48,820 nucleotides of DNA from JAJISK01 sp046759185 (GCA_046759185.1 JBHIBO010000012.1:1-48820), one strand, 5' to 3'; counted from the stretch's first letter, positions 16,040-25,776 are shown. Notes: a model not told the origin generated them from the sequence alone. Program-made: numbers and translations.

Positions 16040-17209
16040 TCAGGTCAGCTCCTCTTCGATGCGCATGAGCTCGTTCAGCTTGGCGATCCGCTCCCCGCCC
16101 ACGGCGCCGGTCTTGATGCCTTCACAGCGGAAGGCCACGGCCAGGTGGGCGATGGTCGTATCCGTGGTCTCGCCGCTCCGGTGGGAGAGGACGGTCCGGA
16201 GGCCCTGACCGTGGGCGTAGTCCACGGCCATCCAGGTGTCCGTCAGGGTCCCGATCTGGTTCGGCTTGATCAGGACGCCGTTGGCGGATCCAGCCTCCAC
16301 GCCGGCCCGGATGCGATCAACGTTCGTCACGAAGAGGTCGTCCCCGATAATAAGGCAACGGTCTCCCACGCGGGCAGTCAGATCGCTGAATCCGCTAAAG
16401 TCGTCCTGCTCCATGGGGTCCTCCACGGCGTACAGGTCGTACGCCTCCACGAGGCCCGCCACGTAGTCGACCTGCTCCGCGGGGGTCAGGGCCCGGTCGC
16501 GGTACCGATACTTGCCCTTGGAAAAGAACTCGGAGGCCGCCATGTCCAAGGCGGGCCGGCAAGGAAACCCGAGCTCGTCCTGGATCTGGGAGCACACATC
16601 GGCCACGAGGCGGAGCGCCTCGTCGTCCTGGATCGCCGCGGTCCAAGCGCCCTCGTCCCCCCGGCCGATGGCCGCATCGGGGAACTTCGCCCGCAAGGCC
16701 TCCCCGACCTTTCGGTGCGCCTGGGCGTTCGCTTGCACGGAGTCCGCGACCGTGGGGCCCATTGCCACGCACAGGAACTCCTGGATGACTGTCCCCCCGG
16801 GGGCGTGGGCGCCCCCGCCAAGCAGATTCCCGAAGGGTCGCGGCAGTCGATTGGCGGTCATGCCCCCGAGATACCGGTAGAGGGGCAGTGAGAGGGCGTT
16901 GGAAGCGGCCTTGGCGGCCGCCAAGGAGGTGGCCACGGCCGTGTTCGCCCCGAGGAACGAGAAGTCGGCGGTCCCGTCCGTCTCGTGCAAGGCATCATCC
17001 ACCTCTTCCTGGAAGACGGCGTCCAAGCTCAGGACCTTGGGGACCACGTGGGAGTCGAAGCGCTCGATGGCCAGGTCCACCTTCCCCTCCGGGAAGGCCA
17101 CGGCCTCGTGGACCCCCGTGCTGGCCCCGCTGGGCGCGGCGACGCGGCCAAACCCGTTGGTCGTGTGGACGTCCACCTCGATCGTCGGATTGCCCCTGCT
17201 GTCCAGCAC
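16040..17209 (-). CDS. eno: Enolase (phosphopyruvate hydratase), start unresolved
   Basis: This glycolytic enzyme converts 2-phosphoglycerate to phosphoenolpyruvate. LDSRGNPTIEVDV, the GDEGAW loop, the metal ligands in AVEDP and GDDLF, LIKPNQIGT and SHRSGETTD are all present, so the catalytic set is intact. The first usable canonical codon is the GTG at 17209, which gives 389 residues and loses the family's first strand. The frame upstream reads TLIEDLLIRR, which fits enolase, but has no ATG, GTG or TTG before the stop at 17287. A GGAGG at 17250-17254 points to a start near 17240-17245, where the codons are GTC. Heads the S2-Memo operon. Confidence 0.93.
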   Translation of the reverse strand: MLDSRGNPTIEVDVHTTNGFGRVAAPSGASTGVHEAVAFPEGKVDLAIERFDSHVVPKVLSLDAVFQEEVDDALHETDGTADFSFLGANTAVATSLAAAKAASNALSLPLYRYLGGMTANRLPRPFGNLLGGGAHAPGGTVIQEFLCVAMGPTVADSVQANAQAHRKVGEALRAKFPDAAIGRGDEGAWTAAIQDDEALRLVADVCSQIQDELGFPCRPALDMAASEFFSKGKYRYRDRALTPAEQVDYVAGLVEAYDLYAVEDPMEQDDFSGFSDLTARVGDRCLIIGDDLFVTNVDRIRAGVEAGSANGVLIKPNQIGTLTDTWMAVDYAHGQGLRTVLSHRSGETTDTTIAHLAVAFRCEGIKTGAVGGERIAKLNELMRIEEELT

Positions 17210-17297
17210 TCTGCGGATGAGGAGGTCTTCGATTAGGGTGACGACAACGCCTCCGAGAGGGGTGGAAGAGGCTTCCCCGAGCCACTAAGGGGGCTCG

Positions 17298-17304
17298 TAT
17301 ATAA
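17298..17304 (-). promoter_or_regulatory. TATA box of the enolase-S2-Memo operon
   Basis: Minus-strand TTATATA predicts transcription start near 17275. That leaves about 30 nt of leader to the expected start region at 17240-17245, which includes GGAGG at 17250-17254. Confidence 0.65.
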
Positions 17305-17354
17305 CCTTTGGAGCCTGTTTCTGGTTATCGAGTGTGAGAATTACTGCCGAAACA

Positions 17355-17362
17355 TTTATAAA
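17355..17362 (+). promoter_or_regulatory. TATA box of the DUF5679-like zinc-ribbon gene
   Basis: TTTATAAA lies 30-37 bp upstream of the ATG at 17392, typical for a leaderless archaeal message. Confidence 0.75.
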
Positions 17363-17391
17363 CGGAACGCTAATCCACGCCTGGGTCAGCT

Positions 17392-17532
17392 ATGGTCGAA
17401 GCCTATTGCGTGAAGTGTAGGGCCAAGCGAGAGATCCAAAACCCCCAGCGAATCACCATGAAGAACGGCAAGCCCGCCACAAAGGGAACGTGCCCAGTGT
17501 GCGGTACGGCCGTCTTCCGGATCGGGGGCTAG
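17392..17532 (+). CDS. 46-residue zinc-ribbon protein (DUF5679-like)
   Basis: This very short protein has two CxxC pairs, YCVKC at residues 6-9 and TCPVCG at 34-37, which together form one zinc ribbon; lysines and arginines fill the rest. The pattern AYCVKCR...GKPATKGTCPVCGTAVFRI matches my memory of the archaeal DUF5679 family, whose function is unknown. A clear TTTATAAA box sits just upstream and the ATG is the only start, so the gene is well supported despite its size. It is divergent from enolase. Confidence 0.85.
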   Translation: MVEAYCVKCRAKREIQNPQRITMKNGKPATKGTCPVCGTAVFRIGG

Positions 17533-17664
17533 GCCAACCGGTCCCGCGCCAACCTCTCGCCAGCCTGCCGAACACTTGCCCTCGTCGGGAGAACGAACGT
17601 TCCCGACCGTGGGGCATCCGAGCCCTTTTAACGTGCGCCTCGGGTTACTTCGCGAGCGGATTGC

Positions 17665-18996
<1,332 letters not shown>

Positions 18997-20332
18997 AGCG
19001 GGGTCAGGCGTTTCAGCGGCCTGCTGAGATGCCGCCGCGCAGAGACCGGTGGCTCGTGAAGGCCCTCCGCAAGGCCGCGTACCAAGGAGGCAAATCGGGC
19101 CGCTTCAGGCACAGCGCGAGTCCCGCATCGCCGACATCGATAGCCGGCCGCCCGACCGGCTGACTTCATCGATCGGGCGCACACGGGGCAGCGGGGGTTC
19201 GCCAGTTTGACGCGCTCGTCCGAGAGGTCCAGCACCTCCAGCTTCTCCAGGTTTAGGGCCGGGGGCGCTTGGCGGTAGGACCCATACACCCGAATGCGAT
19301 CTCGGGGACGAAGAAGACGGACGACCCGACGGAAGGACTTGGAGGGCTCGTAGGCCACGCAATCCACCTCGGCCCCGTCGGTCAAAGAGAACACGACATG
19401 ACCGCCACGGGCCGTTCGAGGCGCCTCTTGGACGCGCCCTTCTAGGATTCCAGACGTGTGGGGACGAAGCTCCTCCACTCGCCGCTGGACTAGGTGGTCA
19501 TCGGTGCCCTGGTTCGTCTCGAAGAGGAACCACCGTTCAATGGGTTCCCCCCGAACCGTCGCCAGCGCCCATGGTAGCTCCTTCGGGCCTTCCCCCCGGA
19601 TCCCGAACAAGACGGGGCAAGGTGAGCGGGGGGCGATGGCCATGTGGTCCGCTTCCGCGTCGTAGTTGTCGAATGTACGGGGGAAACGATCCTCGAGCAC
19701 CGCGACGTCCTGGGAAGCGATCTCGCGAGAGGTTCCCCAGCGGGGACGCTCGCGGTACGCCAATACTTCAAAGGTCCGGTCCTGGGGCCGCCAGGCGATG
19801 GCAGCCAGGGCTCCAATCAGGCCCCGCGGACCCTTAGGGGCAAAAGACGCCTCGGCGCGGTCGAGGAGAGGCACGATCTCCGAGAGATTGACCACCTCCC
19901 GGACGGCCCTCCAATAGAGACCTTCCGGGGGTCGCCTTCGTGTTACGACGAGCCCCGGCTGGGTCCCTGGCTCTGAGAGGTCGGCCAGCTCGAGTACCGT
20001 CTCTTGGGCGATCCGAATGAGGGCCTCCTCCGAGAGTTCAGCACGGCCCGAGACGTAGGCTCGTACCTCCTGGCCCTCCACGACGCCAACCGGATCGGAC
20101 GGTCCCTCGCCCTGCCCAATGCGCAGACAGAGGGCGCCATTGCCTCGAGTCTTCCAAGGGATGTTGGGATTCAGCCTCACCAAGCGAGGGTAGCCCAGGA
20201 GATCCCACCCAAGTGCGCGGGCGCGAGCGATCAGCTCCGTCGCCACGAATGTGGTGCACATCGCCCGACGAGAGTCCGTGTCGTCGATCCCCACAAAGAG
20301 GGTCATCTTTCCAATCGGCAAACACGCCGAGG

Positions 20333-20340
20333 CTATAAAC
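20333..20340 (-). promoter_or_regulatory. TATA box of tiaS
   Basis: Minus-strand GTTTATAG is centred 30 bp upstream of the ATG at 20306. It decides for that start over the TTG at 20321. Confidence 0.65.
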
Positions 20341-20382
20341 GGCCGGGACGGACGGCCGTTGGTTGTTCGGCGCAGATAGAAC

Positions 20383-20390
20383 GCTTATAC
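20383..20390 (+). promoter_or_regulatory. TATA-like box of the conserved unknown gene
   Basis: GCTTATAC is centred about 29 bp before the ATG at 20416; the gene is probably leaderless. Confidence 0.55.
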
Positions 20391-20415
20391 CACGGCCTTC
20401 CTCTCTGCCTTCACG

Positions 20416-20829
20416 ATGCCCGTCAGGAGCATGGAGCTGACCTCTATCGAGGGGAAGCGGTTCGCGAAGACTGGTGAGCGGTTCAAGAATGTGCGTGTTG
20501 ATCACAACAGCACCGTGACCCGAGTCTACCCCCTCGACGAGACCTCGGGGGTGGACTTCCGCTTCGTCGTGAACTACAGCGGTGTCGGGGTGATCCAAAT
20601 CGAGGGGAACCTGCAATTCGAAGGCGAGGCGACGCTGCCCGAGGTGTGGGAGGAAACGGGCAACATGCCGGAGGACGTGGCCGGTCAGGTTCACACGGCC
20701 ATCATGTCCTTCTGCATCCAAGAAGCCGTCGTCATCGCGAAGGACTTGCGCCTCCCCCCGCCCATCCCTCTGCCGATGGTCAAGCTCAAAGGTGGGGGAA
20801 AGGAGTCCAGCGGGATGGAAGTGGCCTGA
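20416..20829 (+). CDS. Conserved archaeal protein, possibly SecB-like
   Basis: 137 residues (or 132 from the second Met). Beta-rich middle part (VDHNSTVTRV, VDFRFVVNYSGVGVIQIEGNLQFEGE) followed by a long helix (MSFCIQEAVVIAKDLRL) and a Pro-rich end (PPPIPLPMVKLK). I do not recognise a named family. The order of an antiparallel sheet, a long helix and a terminal PP-x-PLP segment recalls SecB-type chaperones, including their archaeal homologs; this is a weak fold-level guess only. It is divergent from tiaS and has its own TATA-like box. Its stop lies 30 nt from the convergent coiled-coil gene. Confidence 0.7.
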   Translation: MPVRSMELTSIEGKRFAKTGERFKNVRVDHNSTVTRVYPLDETSGVDFRFVVNYSGVGVIQIEGNLQFEGEATLPEVWEETGNMPEDVAGQVHTAIMSFCIQEAVVIAKDLRLPPPIPLPMVKLKGGGKESSGMEVA

Positions 20830-20859
20830 CAAGACCGCCGCCCACTCTCGTGAGAGTCC

Positions 20860-23205
20860 TTACCGGATGTGATCCAGGGTAAAGGATCCGATGCTGATGC
20901 CCTGCTTGGAGTACATGTACTGAATCCAGGCCCGGGACTGGGCGTCCGAAATGCCCTTCACGCTCAGGTACGTCTTGAGCTGTTCGACCTTGAAGTCGAC
21001 CATCCCATCCATCAAACTGCCCAGCATCTGGATGTCCTGCTCCCCGTGCATCCCCTTCTCGATGACGTAGAGGGTGACGGCCTTGTCGCGCTTCCTCCGA
21101 CCCGCGAAGGGCTGGAGGAACCGGAAGGTGGAGGCGGGGTCCAGGTAGGCCATCAACGTGGAGATGGACCGGAAGGCGAGGCGGTACGTCTGGTGCTCCT
21201 TCATGACCTCCGTCGCCACCTGATCGACGGTCTCGAGGATGGCGGCCTGGTCCGTGGGATCGTCGATGTAGGTGGCGTACTCGTCGTCTGTGGCCGCCCC
21301 CATCCCCTTGGAGTATGCGTCAACGTAGTGGACGAGTCCGAGCTTCTCGTACTCCTCGTACCCGGGGACCACGTACTGCATCTCATCCCGGATGTCGTCC
21401 GGCGTCTTGTCCGAGATCACCCAGATGGCCGGAACGCCTTTCTTCAGGCCCTCGGCCACGAAGGCGTTGACCACGACCTCCTTCCCGATGAAAGGGGGGC
21501 CGTACACGGAAACGTTGGATCCGAAGGGAATGCCGCCCAAGAGCAGGTCGTCCAGCCGCGGAGTCCCGGTCTTGACCTTCTCCACCTTGAACTCGAGAGC
21601 TCTCTCCTCCTCCCGTGCCTCGATGTCCTCCTCGATGAGGCCCTGCTCGCGCATTCGGAGCTCCTCCATCTTCGAAGTGAGGTACGTCTCCTTCGCGCGG
21701 ACCTCCTCCTCCTTCTTGGAGATCTCGGACTTCAGGGTCTCCAGACGTTCCTTGAGCTTAGCCTCCTCCACGGAGCCCGCCTGGTTTCGGGCCGCGGCCG
21801 CACGCTTCTTGTCCTGCTCCAGCAGCTTCTCGCGGTAGATCAGGTCCTCCTCTCGCCGGAGCAGCTCCTCCTCCTTGTAGGTCAGGGGCTCCTTCAGCTT
21901 GTCGAGGTCATCCTGCTGGACCGCCATCTCCTCCTTGAGACGATCCAGCTCCTGCTCCTTCAGGATGATGTCGCGCTCCTTGAGCTGCAGCTCGCGGGCC
22001 TTTTCCGTGAGCTCGGCGTCCACGTCCTCCCCGCTCTGACCGCTGAGCTCCATCGCCTCGGCCTTTAGCTTGGCCTCGATCCTGAGCCGCTCGACCTCCC
22101 CTTCCAGGTCGATGACCCGCTTCTGCATTTCGGATTCCTTGTCGAGGTACTCCCGCTCCTTCTCCGCTAGCTCCGCCTTGAGCCGTCGTTCTAGCTCGGC
22201 GTCCGACACGCGGGTTTCCCCGGCCCGAAAGTCCTCTTCGAGGGCCTTGAGCTCCTGTTCCTTCGCCGCGATGGCCTCCTCGCGCTCCGCTAGCTGGATC
22301 TCTCCCTGCTTCAGGGCCTTGGCGTTCTTGGGAAGCTCCGCAATCTTGCCGTCGAGCTCCCCCTTGAGTCGGGTCACGAGGTTGTTGGCCTTCTGGAGCT
22401 CGATTTCCAGGGTCCGCCGCGTCTCCTTCTCCTCGGCGAGGCGACGCTTGGCCTCCGGGCCCTCCTCCTCCTTCTGGGTCTTGACGTATTTCATCACGGC
22501 CACGGAGGACTTCTTCATGTGGTCAAATTCGCCTTCGAGCTCCTTCCGTTGCCGTACCTCCAGCTGGAGCTTCCGATTGAGCTTGGCTATCTCCTCCAGG
22601 TAAGCCAGAGGATCCACGCGTCCCTGCTTGATCTTGGAGAGCTCGGCCTTCACGGCCCGCTTCATGGCCGCGAGCTCCGCCCGCAGCTCCTCGACATCCT
22701 TCTCCTCGTCCCCACTCGTGGCAGGCTCCGACGGGGCCTCGTCTACAAGCGGCTCGCCCTGAGCGAGCCAATCGTCCAGACCCGTCTCGTCCCCCTTGAG
22801 CCACCGCTCGAGGGCCTCAGGGGGATTGACCATAGCGGCTGGCGTTGCCGAGGCAGGCGCCTCCGACGCAGGAGGGGCATCCGCCTGCGATTGGGCTGCT
22901 GGCTTGGGAGGCGGTGCTTTGGCCGATTTCGGAGTCTTGTCCTTGGCAGGAGGCGCATCGCCCTCGATCCACCCCTTCAAGTCTCCCTGATCGCCCTTCA
23001 GCCAGGCAACGAGGGCCTCCTTGTCCATGGTATCGGGCGACGGTTGTGCGGACGGTCCTTTGCTCGCATCAGACTTAACGCGCAGCTTTCCGTCCACCGT
23101 TTCGTGCTGGGCGCCACAGGAAGAACACTGGCCATCGGGCCGCAAGCCGCTGCCGCATACGATGCACAGGGCCTGTGCTTCTTGGCCCTGTTTTTCGTTC
23201 GCCAT
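20860..23205 (-). CDS. Zinc-ribbon, coiled-coil protein with KaiC/RecA-like C-terminal domain
   Basis: 781 residues. Order: zinc ribbon (Cys14, Cys17, Cys27, Cys30); a Pro/Ala-rich linker with two copies of a WLKGD-x-x-x-L-x-x-W repeat (about residues 65-85 and 130-155); a Glu/Lys-rich coiled coil from about 165 to 540; and a RecA-fold domain from about 548 opening VEKVKTGTPRLDDLLLGGIPFGSNV, as in KaiC/RAD55-type ATPases. The P-loop reads YGPPFIGKEVV, with Glu where Thr/Ser normally follows the Lys, so ATP hydrolysis is doubtful. The ATG at 23205 is preferred to a TTG at 23208. Function unknown. Confidence 0.85.
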   Translation of the reverse strand: MANEKQGQEAQALCIVCGSGLRPDGQCSSCGAQHETVDGKLRVKSDASKGPSAQPSPDTMDKEALVAWLKGDQGDLKGWIEGDAPPAKDKTPKSAKAPPPKPAAQSQADAPPASEAPASATPAAMVNPPEALERWLKGDETGLDDWLAQGEPLVDEAPSEPATSGDEEKDVEELRAELAAMKRAVKAELSKIKQGRVDPLAYLEEIAKLNRKLQLEVRQRKELEGEFDHMKKSSVAVMKYVKTQKEEEGPEAKRRLAEEKETRRTLEIELQKANNLVTRLKGELDGKIAELPKNAKALKQGEIQLAEREEAIAAKEQELKALEEDFRAGETRVSDAELERRLKAELAEKEREYLDKESEMQKRVIDLEGEVERLRIEAKLKAEAMELSGQSGEDVDAELTEKARELQLKERDIILKEQELDRLKEEMAVQQDDLDKLKEPLTYKEEELLRREEDLIYREKLLEQDKKRAAAARNQAGSVEEAKLKERLETLKSEISKKEEEVRAKETYLTSKMEELRMREQGLIEEDIEAREEERALEFKVEKVKTGTPRLDDLLLGGIPFGSNVSVYGPPFIGKEVVVNAFVAEGLKKGVPAIWVISDKTPDDIRDEMQYVVPGYEEYEKLGLVHYVDAYSKGMGAATDDEYATYIDDPTDQAAILETVDQVATEVMKEHQTYRLAFRSISTLMAYLDPASTFRFLQPFAGRRKRDKAVTLYVIEKGMHGEQDIQMLGSLMDGMVDFKVEQLKTYLSVKGISDAQSRAWIQYMYSKQGISIGSFTLDHIR

Positions 23206-23321
23206 CAAAGAGGAGCACCTCTAGAATGTGGCGGTGCCTGGGTTCCAGTCCACTGCAAAAAAGGCGTGGAGGTAGGTGGTAATAAGGGCGGGGCCCAAAT
23301 TATCACTTTTGAAGAGGGCCG

Positions 23322-23564
23322 TTAGGCCTTAGTGTAGATCTGGATGGGTTTCCCCTCTTTGCCATCGTCCACGAGGAACTCCAGCTCCTCCACCTGACCC
23401 ATCAGCCGGGCTGCGACTGCCAGGTGCGCCCAGACGGGGACGCAGCCGCGCATCTGCACTTTCTTGCCCTCATACCGGGAGAAGTCTACCTTCTCAAGCT
23501 GCGCTGGGAACTCGTCGAGGCGCACGAGGCCCAGCAGTTCCGAAAGATCTAGCACTTCCTTCAT
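23322..23564 (-). CDS. Small Csx3-like protein
   Basis: 80 residues. The second half, YEGKKVQMRGCVPVWAHLAV followed by a short acidic strand and KPIQIYTKA, resembles the GRGPIWLH core and following strands of Csx3 (Crn3), a CRISPR ring nuclease. The first half does not match, the motif is only partial, and no CRISPR array or cas gene is in the window. The similarity is pattern-based and may be just a shared fold. It starts 9 nt after the IscA-type gene on the same strand, so the two may be co-transcribed. Confidence 0.6.
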   Translation of the reverse strand: MKEVLDLSELLGLVRLDEFPAQLEKVDFSRYEGKKVQMRGCVPVWAHLAVAARLMGQVEELEFLVDDGKEGKPIQIYTKA

Positions 23565-23573
23565 CTGGCTCCC

Positions 23574-23912
23574 TCACACGTAGAACGATTCGCCGCATGC
23601 ACAGGTCCCCTGGGCGTTGGGGTTCTTGATCTTGAACCCGGAGCCCATAAGGCCCTCCGAGTACTCCATCTGCGAGTTCATGACGTAGAGGGCCGACATG
23701 GGGTCGAGGAGGACCTTGATCCCTCGCGTCTCCCAAACGATGTCCTTCTCGTCGGGCGCCTTCGCGAAATCTACGTTGTACGTCATGCCAGAACAGCCAC
23801 CGCTCACCACCTTGATCCGGAGGAGGGGGTCCCCCAAGCCCTGTTTCGCGGCCAGTTCTTTGAGTTTAGCGGCGGCCACGTCCGTTACTTCAAAGGTCGG
23901 CTTGGCCTCCAT
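23574..23912 (-). CDS. IscA/ErpA-type iron-sulfur cluster assembly protein
   Basis: This A-type carrier of about 112 residues has the three conserved cysteines: one in VSGGCSGMTYNVDF and two in the C-terminal CACGESF. It passes Fe-S clusters to apoproteins. Length is typical. The ATG at 23912 is preferred over a GTG at 23918; a CTTTATTAC element at about 23944-23952 is the likely promoter. Followed by the Csx3-like gene after 9 nt and preceded by the second Ras-like GTPase gene. Confidence 0.9.
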   Translation of the reverse strand: MEAKPTFEVTDVAAAKLKELAAKQGLGDPLLRIKVVSGGCSGMTYNVDFAKAPDEKDIVWETRGIKVLLDPMSALYVMNSQMEYSEGLMGSGFKIKNPNAQGTCACGESFYV

Positions 23913-23966
23913 GTGCACCCGGGCCGATTCATGGAGGCCCGTTGTAATAAAGCTTCACCCAGCGGC

Positions 23967-24566
23967 TCAGTAGACCCGTGTGCGGCGGACCAGGTCGGGG
24001 GGCGTCTGCCGGAATTGGGCCCGGAGCATCAGATCCGCCAGTTCTCCAAAGGCCTCCTCCACCCCGACGCCCGTCTTTGCGCTCGTTAAGCGATAGGATG
24101 TTCCCCAGTCCGCGCTGAAGTCCTCGATCTCGCCTTCCCAGAGCCTAGTCTCCGCCTCCAGGTCAGTCTTGTTGGCCAGGATGTGGATAGGGATCTTGCC
24201 GGCCGTGCTCCAGATCGCGTCCCTCCAGCCTTCCAGTCGCGTTAGAGTGCTGGGCCGGGTCACGTCGCAGACGGCCAGGATGCCCTGACACCCTCGGAAG
24301 TACGAGCCCTTGATGAAGTCCTTGAAACCCGCATGACCGACGATGTCCCAGATGGTTAAGACTGTCCGGATGTCCTCCCCGGAACCGGGCATCTTGGCAT
24401 GGATCTCCTTCTTCGTTACCTTGGCACCCATCGTGACGATGTGTCGATCATCGAAGGCATCCTCCACGAACCGGCGAATCACGGATGTCTTGCCCACGGC
24501 GGCTTCCCCCGCCAGGCAGACCTTGAGTTTGACGGATCCAGCAGGGCCTGTCATTGAACTTGCCAT
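23967..24566 (-). CDS. Ras/Rab-like small GTPase, copy 2
   Basis: 199 residues: G1 GEAAVGKTS at residues 20-28, G3 WDIVG near 74, G4 NKTD near 132 and G5 TSAKTG near 160. It matches the GTPase at 1447-2040 along its length, including the shared block YFRG-x-QGILAVCD-x-TRP. As in that copy, the residue after G3 is not Gln (HAG). No prenylation motif is present. A TATA box sits 27 bp upstream, so it is probably leaderless and separately controlled. It is divergent from the deoxyhypusine-synthase-family gene. Role unknown. Confidence 0.85.
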   Translation of the reverse strand: MASSMTGPAGSVKLKVCLAGEAAVGKTSVIRRFVEDAFDDRHIVTMGAKVTKKEIHAKMPGSGEDIRTVLTIWDIVGHAGFKDFIKGSYFRGCQGILAVCDVTRPSTLTRLEGWRDAIWSTAGKIPIHILANKTDLEAETRLWEGEIEDFSADWGTSYRLTSAKTGVGVEEAFGELADLMLRAQFRQTPPDLVRRTRVY

Positions 24567-24588
24567 CCGTCCATGAACCCGGTATGGC

Positions 24589-24598
24589 GTATATTGAT
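24589..24598 (-). promoter_or_regulatory. TATA box of the second Ras-like GTPase gene
   Basis: Minus-strand ATCAATATAC is centred 27 bp from the ATG at 24566. Confidence 0.6.
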
Positions 24599-24725
24599 AG
24601 TTTCTGGCAAATTATCCCATGCAATAACAGCATGAGGAGGCACGTCGAACGGCCTTAGCCCCCCCCCCCGGCTAATCACCGGAACCTTCTCATATCGACG
24701 CCAGCTAGCGCGCGGCGGTGAGCGG

Positions 24726-25766
24726 ATGACGGAGAAGGATGACCTGTTGAACCAGCCCTTGCGCCACGTGGACCTGGAGCGGGCGGCCACAATTGCGGAG
24801 TTGGTACAGCAGTTCCGCGCCGGTGCCTTTCAAAGTCGGGCCCTGGGTGCGGCGGCGGCCATTCTGGAGGAGGCGTTGGCCGATCGGGCGCGTCCCACCA
24901 TGTTCCTCGGCGTGGCCGGGGCAATGGTCCCAGGAGGGATGCGGAAGGTCATCAGCGACATGATTCGAAAGGGGCTGGTGGACGTCCTCGTCACCACAGG
25001 GGCCATCGCCTACCACGACTTCTACGAGGGGCTTGGCCACCACCACTATCAGGGACATCCCGAGATGGACGATGTCCTCCTCCGGGACCATTTCATCGAC
25101 CGAATCTACGACAGCTTGGCCGACGAGGCGGTGTTCCGAGACGTCGACGCGATGATGGCCGAGGTGGCCGACGGCCTGGAGCCTCGAGCCTACTCGAGCC
25201 GGGAGTTCATGGCGATCCTGGGAGCGCGGCTTGATGACAGGACGTCCATTGTTCGGGCCGCCTACAAGCACGGGGTTCCCTATTTCGTTCCCACCTACCA
25301 CGACAGCGGCATAGGCATCGGTCTTGTGAGTCACCAGACCCAGCGGGCTAAAGAAGGCGAGGAGCCCGCCCGCATCGACCTGGTCCGGGACAACTACGAA
25401 ATCGCTCAGATCCTGTGGAAATCCTCCGCCCGGGCCGAGTTCCTGGTGGGCGGCGGCGTCCCGAAGAACTACATTCAGCAGGCGGAAATCACGGCCGAGA
25501 CCCTGGGCCACGAGCCCGGGGGGTTCGACTACGCCGTGCAGCTCACCATGGACGTCCCCTACTGGGGCGGCCTCTCCGGGGCTACCTTCCAAGAGTCCAA
25601 GTCCTGGGGAAAGATCCGGCCCGATGCCCGGACCGCCCACGTGTACGTCGAGGCTACTATCGGGCTCCCCCTCATCGTCGGGTACCTGCTGCAGCGCGGT
25701 GTCCCCCAGCGGAGGAAGCGTCGCGTGTTCACCTGGGAGGGCCAGGACTTAACGGACCTTGCCTGA
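24726..25766 (+). CDS. Deoxyhypusine synthase family protein
   Basis: 346 residues of the DHS fold: FLGVAGAMVPGGMRKVI near residue 60, VLVTTGAIAYHDF near 87, VPTYHDSGIGIG near 188 and the catalytic-loop region GGGVPKNY at 242-249 with Lys248. True DHS transfers aminobutyl from spermidine to a Lys of aIF5A. The loop here ends KNYIQQ rather than the more usual KHH, and LTMDVPYWGGLSGA replaces the classical NAAQEFDGSDSGA-type stretch, both features of DHS-like homologs that may act on a small substrate such as agmatine. Hypusination or polyamine synthesis are both possible. Confidence 0.85.
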   Translation: MTEKDDLLNQPLRHVDLERAATIAELVQQFRAGAFQSRALGAAAAILEEALADRARPTMFLGVAGAMVPGGMRKVISDMIRKGLVDVLVTTGAIAYHDFYEGLGHHHYQGHPEMDDVLLRDHFIDRIYDSLADEAVFRDVDAMMAEVADGLEPRAYSSREFMAILGARLDDRTSIVRAAYKHGVPYFVPTYHDSGIGIGLVSHQTQRAKEGEEPARIDLVRDNYEIAQILWKSSARAEFLVGGGVPKNYIQQAEITAETLGHEPGGFDYAVQLTMDVPYWGGLSGATFQESKSWGKIRPDARTAHVYVEATIGLPLIVGYLLQRGVPQRRKRRVFTWEGQDLTDLA

Positions 25767-25776
25767 CCCCTTGAGC

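Noticed and set aside
17584..17607. 7-bp inverted repeat GTCGGGA/TCCCGAC between two genes
   Set aside because: Short, with a 10-nt loop and no T-run; too likely by chance in this composition to call a terminator.
20869..22068. 399-codon plus-strand frame rich in Leu and Val
   Set aside because: It mirrors the Glu/Lys codons of the coiled-coil gene on the opposite strand.
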